Positions 1-7,965 of a DNA stretch of 64,000 nucleotides are shown piece after piece; the stretch's first letter is position 1; each line of letters opens with the position of its first letter. This DNA is from Pseudomonas sp. M47T1 (GTDB lineage: Bacteria > Pseudomonadota > Gammaproteobacteria > Pseudomonadales > Pseudomonadaceae), in the NCBI RefSeq assembly GCF_000263855.1, contig NZ_AJWX01000006.1, positions 178,504 through 242,503 of the forward strand, in the 5' to 3' direction. The notes below the pieces were generated by a model, which had not been told where the DNA came from, did not search any database, and was given only the letters and a program-made list of their open reading frames with translations. The translations under genes were made by a program, and so were the position numbers.

Positions 1-561
1 CATGAGCGGGTGTTCATCGAGCTGGCCAAGGTGCTCTTCAATCCCTGGGTCGCCGGGGTGTTGCTGTCGGCAATCCTGGCGGCGGTCATGAGTACCTTGA
101 GCTGCCAGTTGCTGGTGTGTTCCAGTGCACTGACCGAGGACTTCTACAAGGCCTTCCTGCGCAAGGGTGCCGGCCAGCGCGAGCTGGTGTGGGTGGGCCG
201 GGCCATGGTGTTGGTGGTGGCGTTGGTGGCCATTGCCCTGGCGGCCAACCCGGAAAACCGCGTGCTGGGGCTGGTCAGCTACGCCTGGGCCGGCTTTGGC
301 GCCGCCTTCGGGCCGGTGGTGCTGCTGTCGGTGCTGTGGAAGGGCATGACCCGCAACGGTGCGCTGGTGGGCATTGTCACCGGTGCGGTCACGGTGGTGC
401 TGTGGAAGAACGTCAGCCCCATCGAGCTGTATGAAATCATCCCTGGTTTTGCGTTGGCGACCCTGGCTATCTGGCTGACCAGTGTGATGGGCAAACGGCC
501 GTCGGGTGCCATTCTGGCGCGTTTCGAGGCGTCGCGCGCCGCTTACCACGCCGGCAAGTGA
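1..561 (+). CDS. putP: Sodium/proline symporter PutP, C-terminal part
   Basis: The reading frame is open from the first base of the window, so only the last 186 or so residues of a roughly 490-residue transporter are present. The protein is an inner-membrane sodium:solute symporter (SSS family) that takes up proline with Na+. Visible features are a segment with VLLSAILAAVMSTLSCQLLV, the SSALTEDFYK motif typical of PutP, and several further hydrophobic helices ending in a short basic cytoplasmic tail. The downstream hairpin at 569-600 suggests the transcript ends before rlmJ. Assignment to PutP rather than another SSS member is based on the TEDFYKAF segment and is fairly sure. Confidence 0.88.
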   Translation, partial: HERVFIELAKVLFNPWVAGVLLSAILAAVMSTLSCQLLVCSSALTEDFYKAFLRKGAGQRELVWVGRAMVLVVALVAIALAANPENRVLGLVSYAWAGFGAAFGPVVLLSVLWKGMTRNGALVGIVTGAVTVVLWKNVSPIELYEIIPGFALATLAIWLTSVMGKRPSGAILARFEASRAAYHAGK

Positions 562-568
562 TCGGATC

Positions 569-600
569 GCCGGCTCGACAACTTGGGTTGTCGGGCCGGC
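569..600 (+). terminator. Hairpin after putP, possible terminator
   Basis: GCCGGC-T-CGACAAC pairs with GTTGTCG-G-GCCGGC around a TTGG loop, giving a 13-pair stem with one mismatch. It lies 8 bases after the putP stop. There is no T-tract after it, so factor-independent termination is uncertain; it may be an RNA-stabilising or Rho-associated hairpin. Confidence 0.45.
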
Positions 601-634
601 TCAAGGTAAACTCCCCGGCCTTGCAGGAGTTGCC

Positions 635-1471
635 ATGAACTATCGTCACGCCTACCACGCCGGCAACCACGCCGACGTCTTCAAACACCTGGTACTGAGT
701 CGCCTGCTTGCGCTGATGTCGCGCAAGGAGCAGCCCTTTGCCTACCTGGATACCCACGCTGGCATTGGTCTGTACGACCTGCGCGGTGACCAGGCCAGCC
801 GTACCGGCGAATTTCTCGAGGGCATCGCCCGCCTGTGGCAGGCAGACGACCTGCCGCCGCTGACCGCCGACTACATGGGCATGATTCGCGACATGAATCC
901 CGACGGCGAGTTGCGCTACTACCCAGGTTCCCCGGAAGTGGCACGCCGCCTCACCCGTCCGCAGGACCGTGTGCAGCTCAACGAAAAGCATCCCCAGGAT
1001 GGCCTGCTGCTCAAGGAAAACATGAAAGGCGACCGCCGCGTGGCCGTGCACCTGGGCGAAGGCTGGCATGTGCCGCGCGCCCTGCTGCCGGTGCCGGAGA
1101 AGCGCGCGGTGATGCTGATCGACCCACCGTTCGAGCAGTTGGACGAGATGCAGCGCTGCGCCAAGGCGCTGAAAGAAGCGGTAGGGCGCATGCGCCAGAC
1201 CGTGGCGGCGGTCTGGTACCCGGTGAAAGACCAGCGCGCACTCAAGCGTTTCTACCAGGACCTGGCCGGCAGCGGCGCGCCCAAGCTGTTGCGCGTGGAG
1301 TTGCTGGTGCATTCGCTGGAGCGCCCCGACAGCCTGAACGGCTCTGGCCTGGCGATTGCCAACCCGCCTTGGGGGCTGGAAGAAGAGTTGCGCCAATTGC
1401 TGCCGTGGCTGGCTGTGAAGCTGGGGCAGACCCAGGGTAGCTGGCAGATGGATTGGCTGATCGCCGAATAG
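635..1471 (+). CDS. rlmJ: 23S rRNA (adenine2030-N6)-methyltransferase RlmJ
   Basis: This cytoplasmic SAM-dependent enzyme methylates N6 of A2030 in 23S rRNA (formerly YhiR). The start at 635 gives the family N-terminus MNYRHAYHAGNHADVFKH and is preceded by AGGAG at 625-629; the frame is open further upstream but without a better start. The 278-residue length fits the family. The catalytic DPPF motif lies near residue 166 (LIDPPFEQL). It stands alone between putP and the convergent msrA. Confidence is high because the N-terminal signature and catalytic motif are both intact. Confidence 0.93.
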   Translation: MNYRHAYHAGNHADVFKHLVLSRLLALMSRKEQPFAYLDTHAGIGLYDLRGDQASRTGEFLEGIARLWQADDLPPLTADYMGMIRDMNPDGELRYYPGSPEVARRLTRPQDRVQLNEKHPQDGLLLKENMKGDRRVAVHLGEGWHVPRALLPVPEKRAVMLIDPPFEQLDEMQRCAKALKEAVGRMRQTVAAVWYPVKDQRALKRFYQDLAGSGAPKLLRVELLVHSLERPDSLNGSGLAIANPPWGLEEELRQLLPWLAVKLGQTQGSWQMDWLIAE

Positions 1472-1475
1472 ATGC

Positions 1476-1524
1476 AGCTACAAGCTACAAGCTTGTGTGT
1501 TGTGTCAGCTTGTAGCTTGCAGCT
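1476..1524. terminator. Bidirectional hairpin between convergent rlmJ and msrA
   Basis: Bases 1476-1493 pair with 1507-1524 at 17 of 18 positions around a 13-base loop. The arms consist of repeated CTACAAGCT units. The hairpin fills the 72-base gap between the two convergent genes, so it probably terminates or insulates both transcripts. Confidence 0.6.
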
Positions 1525-1543
1525 CAAAGCGTGCCGCTGCTTC

Positions 1544-2203
1544 TCAGCGGTTAAGCCACGGCGGCATGCACACACCGGTGCCGCCCAGGCCGCAATACCC
1601 TTCAGGGTTCTTGGCCAGGTACTGCTGGTGGTACGCCTCGGCGTAGTAGAACGCTGGCGCCTCGGCGATTTGGGTGGTGATTTCACCTTCGCCGGCCTTG
1701 CTCAGCTCGTCCTGATAGGCCGCCTTGCTGGCCTCGGCAGCGGCGAACTGCTGGGCAGTGGTTGCAAAGATCACCGAGCGGTACTGGGTGCCGATGTCGC
1801 CGCCCTGGCGCATGCCCTGGGTGGGGTTGTGGGATTCCCAGAACGGTTTGAGCAGCGCTTCGTAGCTGGTCTGCTTGGGGTCGAACACCACCAGCACCAC
1901 TTCGCTGTGGCCCGTCAGGCCCGAGCAGGTTTCTTCATAGGTGGGGTTGGGGGTCATGCCGCCGGCGTAACCCACGGCCGTGGTGTAGACGCCTGGTTGT
2001 TGCCACAGTAGGCGCTCGGCGCCCCAGAAACAGCCCATGCCCAGAATGGCCACTTCCAGCCCTTCCGGGAACGGGCCGGTCAGGGGGCGGCCGTTGACGA
2101 AGTGCTCGTTGGGCACGGTCATCGGCGATTCGCGTCCAGGCAGGGCCTGGGCAGCGGTAGGCAAAACGTTTTTGTTCACAAGAATCTCCGAACGCAGAAC
2201 CAT
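1544..2203 (-). CDS. msrA: Peptide methionine-S-sulfoxide reductase MsrA
   Basis: MsrA reduces the S epimer of methionine sulfoxide in proteins and free methionine, repairing oxidative damage in the cytoplasm. The catalytic cysteine is in GMGCFWGAE near residue 58, and the C-terminal [13 protein letters not shown] segment carries the resolving cysteines. The length of 219 residues and the N-terminus [16 protein letters not shown] match the longer form known in Pseudomonas, which supports this start. It lies 84 bases downstream of the dipA-like gene on the same strand and could be cotranscribed with it. The same neighbour pair occurs in P. aeruginosa as PA5018-PA5017. Confidence 0.96.
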   Translation of the reverse strand: MVLRSEILVNKNVLPTAAQALPGRESPMTVPNEHFVNGRPLTGPFPEGLEVAILGMGCFWGAERLLWQQPGVYTTAVGYAGGMTPNPTYEETCSGLTGHSEVVLVVFDPKQTSYEALLKPFWESHNPTQGMRQGGDIGTQYRSVIFATTAQQFAAAEASKAAYQDELSKAGEGEITTQIAEAPAFYYAEAYHQQYLAKNPEGYCGLGGTGVCMPPWLNR

Positions 2204-2287
2204 GTTCCATTCCCCTGCAGCAGGTGTGGATAACCTGGGTTGTCATCTATTGATAGACCGACAGTTTGCCCGAGAGTAGCGCGGATG

Positions 2288-4978
2288 TCAGGCGCCCGGG
2301 CCGCGAGGGTAGCGTTTGAGCTTGCGCAGCAATTCATGGCTGGGGATAGGCCGGTCGAACAGGTAGCCCTGGCCCACGTCGCAGCGGTGGCGACGCAGGA
2401 AGCTCAATTGCTCGGCAGTCTCGATGCCTTCGGCTACCACTTTGAGCTTGAGGTTGTGGGCCATGGCGATCACCGCCGAGGTGATCTCCATGTCGTCCTG
2501 GTTGTCCGGAATTTCATGGATGAAGCTGCGATCGATCTTGATGATGTCGATCGGGAATTTCTTCAGGTAGCTGAGCGATGAATAGCCCGTGCCGAAGTCA
2601 TCCATGGCCAGCGTCAGGCCCAGTTGCTTGAGCTGATCGAGCTGCTGGTGGGTGTCTTCGGTGGCTTCCAGCAGCAGGCCTTCGGTCAATTCCAGCTCCA
2701 GCAGCGCCGGGTCCAGGGCTTCTTCCTTGAGGATGTGGGCGATGGACGCCACCAGGTCCGGGTCGGAAAACTGCTTGGGCGACAGGTTGATTGCCACCTG
2801 CAACTGGCCCATGCCGCTGGCGATCAGGCTCTTGGTCATGCGGCAGGCCTGGCGCGCTATCCACTTGCCGATCGGGATGATCAAGCCGGTTTCTTCGGCC
2901 ACGCTGATGAACTGATCCGGGCGGATCATGCCTTTTTCCGGATGGTTCCAGCGCAGCAACGCCTCCATGCCCAGCAGGCGCCCGGTGCGCAGGCACAGCT
3001 TGGGCTGGTAGAACACTTCCAGCTCATTCTGGGTCAGGGCGCGACGCAAGTTGTTTTCCACGAACAGCTTGTAGCTGGCCTCGGCGTTCAAGGCTTCGGT
3101 GAACACCTGCACCTGGTGTTTACCGTTGGCCTTGGCCTTGTGCAGGGCCAGCCCGGCGTTTTTCATCAGGGTCTGCGGGTCGCGCCCGTGCAAGGGTGCA
3201 CAGGCCAGGCCCACGGAGCCGGTGACGTTGATCAACTGGTTGTCGACGAACATCGGCTTGTCCAGGGTCTTGAGTACCTGCACGGCGGTCTGGTAGCCGC
3301 TTTCCAGGTCGGTGTCATCCAGCAGCACGGCGAATTCGTTACTGGCGAAGCGGGCCAGGCTGCCGGTGGGGCTCAGGCTGTTGCGCAGGCGTCGGGCCAG
3401 GCTGATCAGCAGCTTGTCCCCGGTCTGGTGGCCAAGGCTGTCGTTGATGCGCTTGAAGTTGTCGATGTCCACCAGCAGCAGGCTGATCGGGCTGTCGCTG
3501 TCGCGGGCAAAGCGCTCGTCCAGGTTACGGATGAACGCAGGGCGGTTGCCCAGGCTGGTCAGGTTGTCGGTGTAGGCCAGGCGCTCGATGCGCTGCTGCG
3601 CCAATTTGCTCTGGGTGATGTCTTCGTAGATGCCGATGTAGTGCGTCAGCTCGCGGTTGTCGCCGTACACTTTGGAAATCGACAGCTGGCCCCAGTAGGG
3701 TTCCAGGTTTTTGCGCCGGCTCTTGAACTCGCCCTGCCAGCTGTTGCTGTTGGCCAGGCTTGAGGGGGCGTCGAATAGAATTTCGCTGAGGTTTTCCAGC
3801 GCCGGCAGTTGCGACAGCCGTTGGCCGTGGACTTCCTCGGTGCTGTACTGAGTGATGGCAGTGAAGCTGGGGTTCACGTACTCCACCACGCCTTCGCAAT
3901 TGACCAGCAGAAAAGCGTTGGCACTTTGCTCCACCGCGCGCTGGAACAGGTGCAGGGCACTGGTGGCGGTGCGGCGGTTATGGTTGCTGATGACCTGGGC
4001 GAACTGGTCGGCCAACTCGCCGGCGAAGGCAATCTCGTCGGACTGCCAGGGGTGCGTCTCGCCGGTCTGCTCCAGGCACAGCACGCCCACCACCTGACCG
4101 TCGATGCGGATGCTGGCGTCGAGAATGGCGTTGATATCCCGTGCTTGCAGGCTCTCGGCCATTTCTTGGGTGCGCGGATCACAGCTAGTGTCGTTGACAT
4201 CGACGGCGCGGCTGGTGTGCAGCGCTTCCAGATAGCTGGGGTAGCCGCTGAGGTCTATGACGTCAGGGTGCTCGTACTCGTCGGTGATGGCGTTGTAGGC
4301 GGCCATGGGTTCCAGACGCTGGTCCACGAGGTTCCACAGTCGGGCGCCGTCAATCTTGTAGATTTCGCACGCGCTGCGGGTGATCAGCTGCCCGGCTTCC
4401 AGCAGCGGGTCGCTGGTGCTGTAGCGCTGGCGCGCCAGGCGCAGTATCAGGTCTTGCTGGGCGCGCACCCGCTCCAGATGCTGCAGTTGTTCCTGCTGGG
4501 CCCGCTGGTTGAGTTCCAGGGCCACCTGCAGGCGGGTGTTCTGGCTTTCCAGGTCGCCATGCCCCAGCGGCCACTCGCCGGCCAGGGTCTCCACTACCAG
4601 CAGGTAGCCGCGCAACAACTGGCGGTTGTGCTGTTTGTAGGGCTCGCCGACTTCCAGAAGCGCCAATGGCCCGCTGGAGGTGTGCAGCGTGTAACGCACC
4701 AGGTAGTGAGGCTTGTTGGCCAACTGCAATTGAATGGCGTCGTGCAACTGATAGCGAGCTTCGGGCTCCATGAGGCTGGCGTAGGGCGAGCCAACCAGCG
4801 CACACAGCTCCGCTGCGGGCAGGCCGAATTGGCGCTCGCAGTTGGGGTCCAGGAACAGCAGAGCCCAGTTGGCTTCATTCAGCCGTTCGAAACGCAGCAT
4901 ACCCAGGCGCGAGGGCACCGGTAACTGCGTCACTACCTCGGCCGCCGTACGGCTGGCGGCATCGGGTTGGCTTTTCAT
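2288..4978 (-). CDS. dipA: DipA-like cyclic-di-GMP phosphodiesterase (PAS-GAF-PAS-GGDEF-EAL)
   Basis: This 896-residue sensor/effector probably degrades c-di-GMP and promotes biofilm dispersal, as its positional homologue DipA (PA5017) does in P. aeruginosa. Domains in order are a PAS-like region (about 20-120), GAF (about 175-335), PAS (about 343-455), GGDEF (about 465-620) and EAL (about 640-885). The cyclase motif is degenerate, reading ASNEF near residues 545-549, so cyclase activity is unlikely. The EAL side is intact: EALLRW near 672, ELTEGLL, MDDFGTGYSSLSYLKK, and a conserved AEGIET. No membrane segment is visible, so it is cytoplasmic. The orthology rests on gene order plus domain order and motif. 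Confidence 0.88.
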   Translation of the reverse strand: MKSQPDAASRTAAEVVTQLPVPSRLGMLRFERLNEANWALLFLDPNCERQFGLPAAELCALVGSPYASLMEPEARYQLHDAIQLQLANKPHYLVRYTLHTSSGPLALLEVGEPYKQHNRQLLRGYLLVVETLAGEWPLGHGDLESQNTRLQVALELNQRAQQEQLQHLERVRAQQDLILRLARQRYSTSDPLLEAGQLITRSACEIYKIDGARLWNLVDQRLEPMAAYNAITDEYEHPDVIDLSGYPSYLEALHTSRAVDVNDTSCDPRTQEMAESLQARDINAILDASIRIDGQVVGVLCLEQTGETHPWQSDEIAFAGELADQFAQVISNHNRRTATSALHLFQRAVEQSANAFLLVNCEGVVEYVNPSFTAITQYSTEEVHGQRLSQLPALENLSEILFDAPSSLANSNSWQGEFKSRRKNLEPYWGQLSISKVYGDNRELTHYIGIYEDITQSKLAQQRIERLAYTDNLTSLGNRPAFIRNLDERFARDSDSPISLLLVDIDNFKRINDSLGHQTGDKLLISLARRLRNSLSPTGSLARFASNEFAVLLDDTDLESGYQTAVQVLKTLDKPMFVDNQLINVTGSVGLACAPLHGRDPQTLMKNAGLALHKAKANGKHQVQVFTEALNAEASYKLFVENNLRRALTQNELEVFYQPKLCLRTGRLLGMEALLRWNHPEKGMIRPDQFISVAEETGLIIPIGKWIARQACRMTKSLIASGMGQLQVAINLSPKQFSDPDLVASIAHILKEEALDPALLELELTEGLLLEATEDTHQQLDQLKQLGLTLAMDDFGTGYSSLSYLKKFPIDIIKIDRSFIHEIPDNQDDMEITSAVIAMAHNLKLKVVAEGIETAEQLSFLRRHRCDVGQGYLFDRPIPSHELLRKLKRYPRGPGA

Positions 4979-5280
4979 GGAGAGCTCGCTTCAAGAGTGC
5001 TGGTCACGCACGGCGGGTAAAAAACCCCCAGGGTCCGGGCGCGTATGGCAAGGTTGCATCATGGCGCTCAGGCTGACAAGCAATACAGTGGCTCCGTGCC
5101 TGTATCGTTATCGGCAGCGTGATCCGATACTTCAATTTCGGGTGAAAATCAGTGTTTGTGGTGGGTTTGTTGACGCCACTGACCGGGTGGTTCTGGGATG
5201 AAACATGGGGCGACAATAATTTGCTGCCCGGCAAACAGGGGGGCGATGTGATCTCACAGGCGTAACTTGCCCGAAACAAA
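4979..5280. other. Intergenic stretch upstream of dipA
   Basis: About 300 bases between the dipA start and the first REP-like element. It should contain the dipA promoter, but no clear promoter hexamers, terminator or gene could be recognised. The short open frames here have no recognisable protein features. Confidence 0.4.
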
Positions 5281-5330
5281 TGTGCGGCCCGGCTCTGCCC
5301 GGGAAGCGCCGCGTGGTCTCATGTGCGCTT
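5281..5330. repeat. REP-like element
   Basis: The core GGCTCTGCCCGGGAAGCGCC closely matches a second copy at 25381-25436, which has GGCTCTGCCCGCGAAGCGCC. Both are followed by GCGTGGTCT/GCGCGGTCT-like sequence. This is the pattern of Pseudomonas repetitive extragenic palindromes. It sits at the broken end of the toxin-domain remnant, so it may mark an old junction. Confidence 0.6.
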
Positions 5331-5334
5331 TTCG

Positions 5335-5475
5335 AAAGCTTCTTGTTTCGCGGGAGTGAATTCGCAACATTCTCCAAAACTCCTCAACAGTAAGCGCGTT
5401 CAGCACGCTCTCCTGCCCTTCCAACTGCCGCTCAGACTCGCCGTAAGCGTCCAACTCACCTATCCGATCCGCGAC
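5335..5475 (-). pseudogene. Frameshifted remnant of a second Ntox15 toxin domain
   Basis: Reverse-strand translation gives ADRIGELDAYGESERQLEGQ and LNALTVEEF in one frame, then ENVANSLPRNKKLS in the next. These align with residues 302-346 of the intact toxin gene (KADRLPEF, FERQLGGQ, LNALTVEEFLENVANPVARN). At the DNA level 5360-5477 aligns with 6484-6600. The frame change comes from loss of one base: CTCCAAAACTCC here against CTCCAGAAACTCC in the intact copy. Only the start of the Ntox15 domain survives; the HxxD catalytic part is missing. It lies downstream of the immunity gene, as displaced toxin cassettes often do. Confidence 0.8.
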
Positions 5476-5515
5476 CATAAGGACGATCACCCGTCACCAA
5501 AAGCGCGAATAAAAC

Positions 5516-6127
5516 TCAAAATCCGTAAGATTGTAAATCTGAAATTTGAGACAGAAAAACGAGGTGCTCGACGGCCTTGACCTTCTGAATATCTTCGATT
5601 TCGCCGCGCCCACCTAGCGTAAGCGCCGGAAAAAAACCATACATCTCATCCGATTCAAGCACGCCCAGCTTTTTCTTTGCTGAGGTAAACATATCGCAAA
5701 AATCATTATCCCTCACTCCTTTCAGCATAAAAAACGACTCGACCGCTTTGTCCAGTTGATTAGGAACAAACAATGATTCTCGCTCAATGTAACGAGATGC
5801 ATAAGCCGCGATCTTCAACGAAGGCCCAGTGTTCTCCCCCCATAAATAAAGCAACCCAAACGCACTTCGTGCGATAACGTGAAATTTGTCTTTAGCATCC
5901 AGCGGGGTCTCTTCTAGCCAGGAAGAGACTACGCCCTCATAGCGCTCAGGATCCACGGTCCAAAAAACACCGTCCCCATAGCCGGCCCACCCGTGCTCCT
6001 CCCAATAATTTATTAATTTACTTGGTAGTCTTCCTTCATAACGTCTGATACTTGATGCAGGTACTTCGCAGCGGCCTACGGTGCCTATGCTAAAATTACC
6101 CAAAAACATCTTAAATGCTTCATCCAT
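5516..6127 (-). CDS. Predicted immunity protein, GAD-like plus DUF1851 (Tdi1-like)
   Basis: This 203-residue protein has a GAD-like N-terminal half (LINYWEEHGWAGYGDGVFWTV, about 37-60) followed by a DUF1851 region (KFHVIARSAFGLLYLWGENTG, about 82-102). This domain pair is that of Tdi1-type immunity proteins, which neutralise Ntox15/Tde1 DNase toxins in the cytoplasm. It starts 9 bases after the toxin gene stop, so the two are cotranscribed and probably translationally coupled. The gene is visibly richer in A+T than its neighbours, suggesting horizontal acquisition. No signal peptide is seen, as expected for protection against a cytoplasmic nuclease. The frame appears intact although its toxin partner is damaged. 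Confidence 0.82.
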   Translation of the reverse strand: MDEAFKMFLGNFSIGTVGRCEVPASSIRRYEGRLPSKLINYWEEHGWAGYGDGVFWTVDPERYEGVVSSWLEETPLDAKDKFHVIARSAFGLLYLWGENTGPSLKIAAYASRYIERESLFVPNQLDKAVESFFMLKGVRDNDFCDMFTSAKKKLGVLESDEMYGFFPALTLGGRGEIEDIQKVKAVEHLVFLSQISDLQSYGF

Positions 6128-6136
6128 TATGTTCTC

Positions 6137-7498
6137 CTAGCAACGGGTGAGCTTGACATTAAGAGTGGTGCTTTTTCGCAGGTGGGGTGACACTTGTTCA
6201 GCTGCGCCTTTTAGTTTTTCTATTTTAGTCTTCCATTGAGGTCCGATGGTGGAATTAACTTGACGATCACCAAAATCTGAAATCGCATCTTTGCCCCCGG
6301 CGCTAAGGTCTGGATTGTGCAGCGCTGCCAAATTTGCCATCGTATTCTTGGCTTTAATGGTCGCCATTTTTCTAGCAGCGGGGCCTGTCATTTCTTGAAA
6401 GAACGATTCAAAAAATCGCTCAATCAACACTTCCTCAAGCCTTCGCCGCGCATCTCTCGCGATCTTCCCATTTCTCGCAACAGGATTCGCAACATTCTCC
6501 AGAAACTCCTCCACAGTGAGCGCATTCAGTCCACCTTCCTGCCCTCCCAGCTGCCTCTCAAACTCGCTTACCTTGAACTCTGGCAGTCTATCCGCCTTGA
6601 AACAGTCCACATGATGCAAGGGCATGGTTTCAGGGTTAGCCTTGCCCTTCCTGGTCTCTTTGTCCCTCTGGGGCTCAAGCTCTGGTGACCTCTGATGGGG
6701 TAATCCACGCTGTTGCTCCCGTGGCTTGAGGTCCGGATGCTGCTTAAGCCGTTCTTCATGGTTGAGCATCCACTGCGCGATCCGCCCGCCGCGTTTGCTG
6801 TCGCGCATCTGGCTGGCCAGTACGCTGGCGTTGCCTGCTCCGCGCGCCAAGTAAGCAGCCATTGCGCTGAGCACCAGGATGATGAGGTTTTCATGGGCGT
6901 CGGCGACCATGCTGGCCGCGAACCAGGCGGCATTGCCGTCATCAGAGAAGTTACCCAGCAGTGACGAGGATTGTTCCCGGGGGCCATTCCAGGCTGTGCG
7001 TATGCCTTGGGCGTAGGCATCCAGCACCGGCGGTAGGCCTTTGGTGATGTCCTCAGCCAGGGCTGCCAGCCCCATGACCCCGACGATCCAAGTGCCTACT
7101 TTTAGGCCGAACATACCCCCGGTGACGGCCCCTGGCGCAGCACCGACCCCACCCAGAAACAAGCCTGCGACCGAGCCGAGCGCAGCGCCGGTCAGGGCGC
7201 TGGCAGCGATCAGCTTCGCCAGATCTTGCGCGGCGTCGAGCAGGTCGGCCAGGACTGTCTGAATATTCAGGTTGGCGAAACGTTGCCGCAGCTTTAGGGA
7301 AGCCTGGACGTTAGCGAGAAAACAGGCTTGCCGTACACACCTGACTCTGCGGTTAACCAGCGCTGGGCTTGGAATGTCGTTGAAAAAGGGGCGAGAGGGA
7401 TGGTGGATGTTCCCTGCCGAGTAAGTAGTGGCGAATCGATCCCCACCTGCCATGCTTTCGATGTCGAACCATGACGGAATGCGTCCCCAGGTTGGCAC
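6137..7498 (-). CDS. Predicted Ntox15 (Tde1-like) DNase toxin, 5' end interrupted
   Basis: The open frame encodes 453 residues starting at GTG. A hydrophobic glycine-rich stretch at about 100-145 (TGAALGSVAGLFLGGVG, then GAVTGGMFG) has the spacing of a glycine zipper, which in Tde1 effectors helps cross the target membrane. A second hydrophobic segment lies near 195-220. The C-terminal part from about 310 resembles Ntox15: ERQLGGQEGGLNALTVEEF, then ALHNPDLSAGG with the HxxD pair H394 and D397. A DNase delivered by a type VI system is the likely role, but no vgrG or PAAR gene lies nearby. The true start is probably ATG 7591 (see 7499-7591), so the gene may be a pseudogene in this strain. Confidence 0.78.
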   Translation of the reverse strand: MPTWGRIPSWFDIESMAGGDRFATTYSAGNIHHPSRPFFNDIPSPALVNRRVRCVRQACFLANVQASLKLRQRFANLNIQTVLADLLDAAQDLAKLIAASALTGAALGSVAGLFLGGVGAAPGAVTGGMFGLKVGTWIVGVMGLAALAEDITKGLPPVLDAYAQGIRTAWNGPREQSSSLLGNFSDDGNAAWFAASMVADAHENLIILVLSAMAAYLARGAGNASVLASQMRDSKRGGRIAQWMLNHEERLKQHPDLKPREQQRGLPHQRSPELEPQRDKETRKGKANPETMPLHHVDCFKADRLPEFKVSEFERQLGGQEGGLNALTVEEFLENVANPVARNGKIARDARRRLEEVLIERFFESFFQEMTGPAARKMATIKAKNTMANLAALHNPDLSAGGKDAISDFGDRQVNSTIGPQWKTKIEKLKGAAEQVSPHLRKSTTLNVKLTRC

Positions 7499-7591
7499 TG
7501 GTCATGCCTGCGATGGACGTTGGCGGGCCGTAAGCGCATTCACGATGCGTTGGTCTGGTTTCGGGCAGGGACGGTGGAAGGTTGGACTCAT
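7499..7591 (-). pseudogene. Original 5' end of the toxin gene with TGA at codon 30
   Basis: Read on the reverse strand, ATG at 7591-7589 follows a good ribosome site, AAGGAG at 7602-7597, and opens a frame encoding MSPTFHRPCPKPDQRIVNAL then TARQRPSQA. A TGA at 7504-7502 follows, and the same frame continues directly into the toxin gene two codons later (PVPTWGRIPSWF). The GTG at 7498 has no comparable ribosome site. A single TGG-to-TGA change would explain this arrangement. Without reads it cannot be told from a sequencing error. Confidence 0.75.
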
Positions 7592-7872
7592 GGGTAGCTC
7601 CTTATTTTTGGAGCTGCCACGCTAAAGAAAGGATTAAGGGAAAGAAGCCGGACGATTCCGAGGATATGAAGGGAAGTTTCCTAAAGCCTCGGGGGTAATG
7701 CCAATGGCTATGTGCCCGTAAATAGCCATGGTGAGGCTCCTGCTAAGTAGTCAAAAAGAATGACTGGGCATCATGCACAAGGGGCGAAGTTTCTGGCGTG
7801 CGCAGTCAGTGGCATCTCCGCAGTCCGCCTTGTTGGCATGACAGCAGATCGATTTCGCGCCGTTTTAAAAGC
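7592..7872. other. Region upstream of the toxin gene, with a structured element
   Basis: No gene is evident. The notable feature is a nested inverted repeat at 7685-7738: outer AGCCTC/GAGGCT arms enclose CCAATGGCTAT and ATAGCCATGG, with the exact pair ATGGCTAT (7704-7711) and ATAGCCAT (7722-7729). It lies about 100 bases upstream of the toxin ATG and could be a leader hairpin or a protein-binding site. The toxin promoter should be here but no convincing hexamers were found. Confidence 0.4.
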
Positions 7873-7900
7873 AAAAAAAGCCCCGCCAATCGGCGGGGTT
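7873..7900 (-). terminator. Second terminator after aceF
   Basis: On the reverse strand, CCCCGCC-GATT-GGCGGGG is followed by a seven-base T run (AAAAAAA at 7873-7879 on the forward strand). It is a classical factor-independent terminator, about 40 bases beyond the first one. Confidence 0.85.
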
Positions 7901-7921
7901 GAGGTACGAGCGTGGCGCTCG

Positions 7922-7954
7922 AAAAAAAGGCTGCCTCCCGCGCGGGGGAGGCAG
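7922..7954 (-). terminator. Intrinsic terminator of the aceEF operon
   Basis: Immediately downstream of the aceF stop, the reverse strand reads GCTGCCTCCCCC-GCGC-GGGAGGCAGC followed by seven Ts (AAAAAAA at 7922-7928 on the forward strand). The stem is long and GC-rich and the tract is uninterrupted, so termination should be strong. Confidence 0.92.
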
Positions 7955-7965
7955 CTAGCAGCGGT

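Noticed and set aside
5254..5490. 78-codon open frame as an independent gene
   Set aside because: Its first half is the Ntox15 remnant and its second half is out of frame and runs into a REP-like element, so it is reported as a pseudogene fragment.
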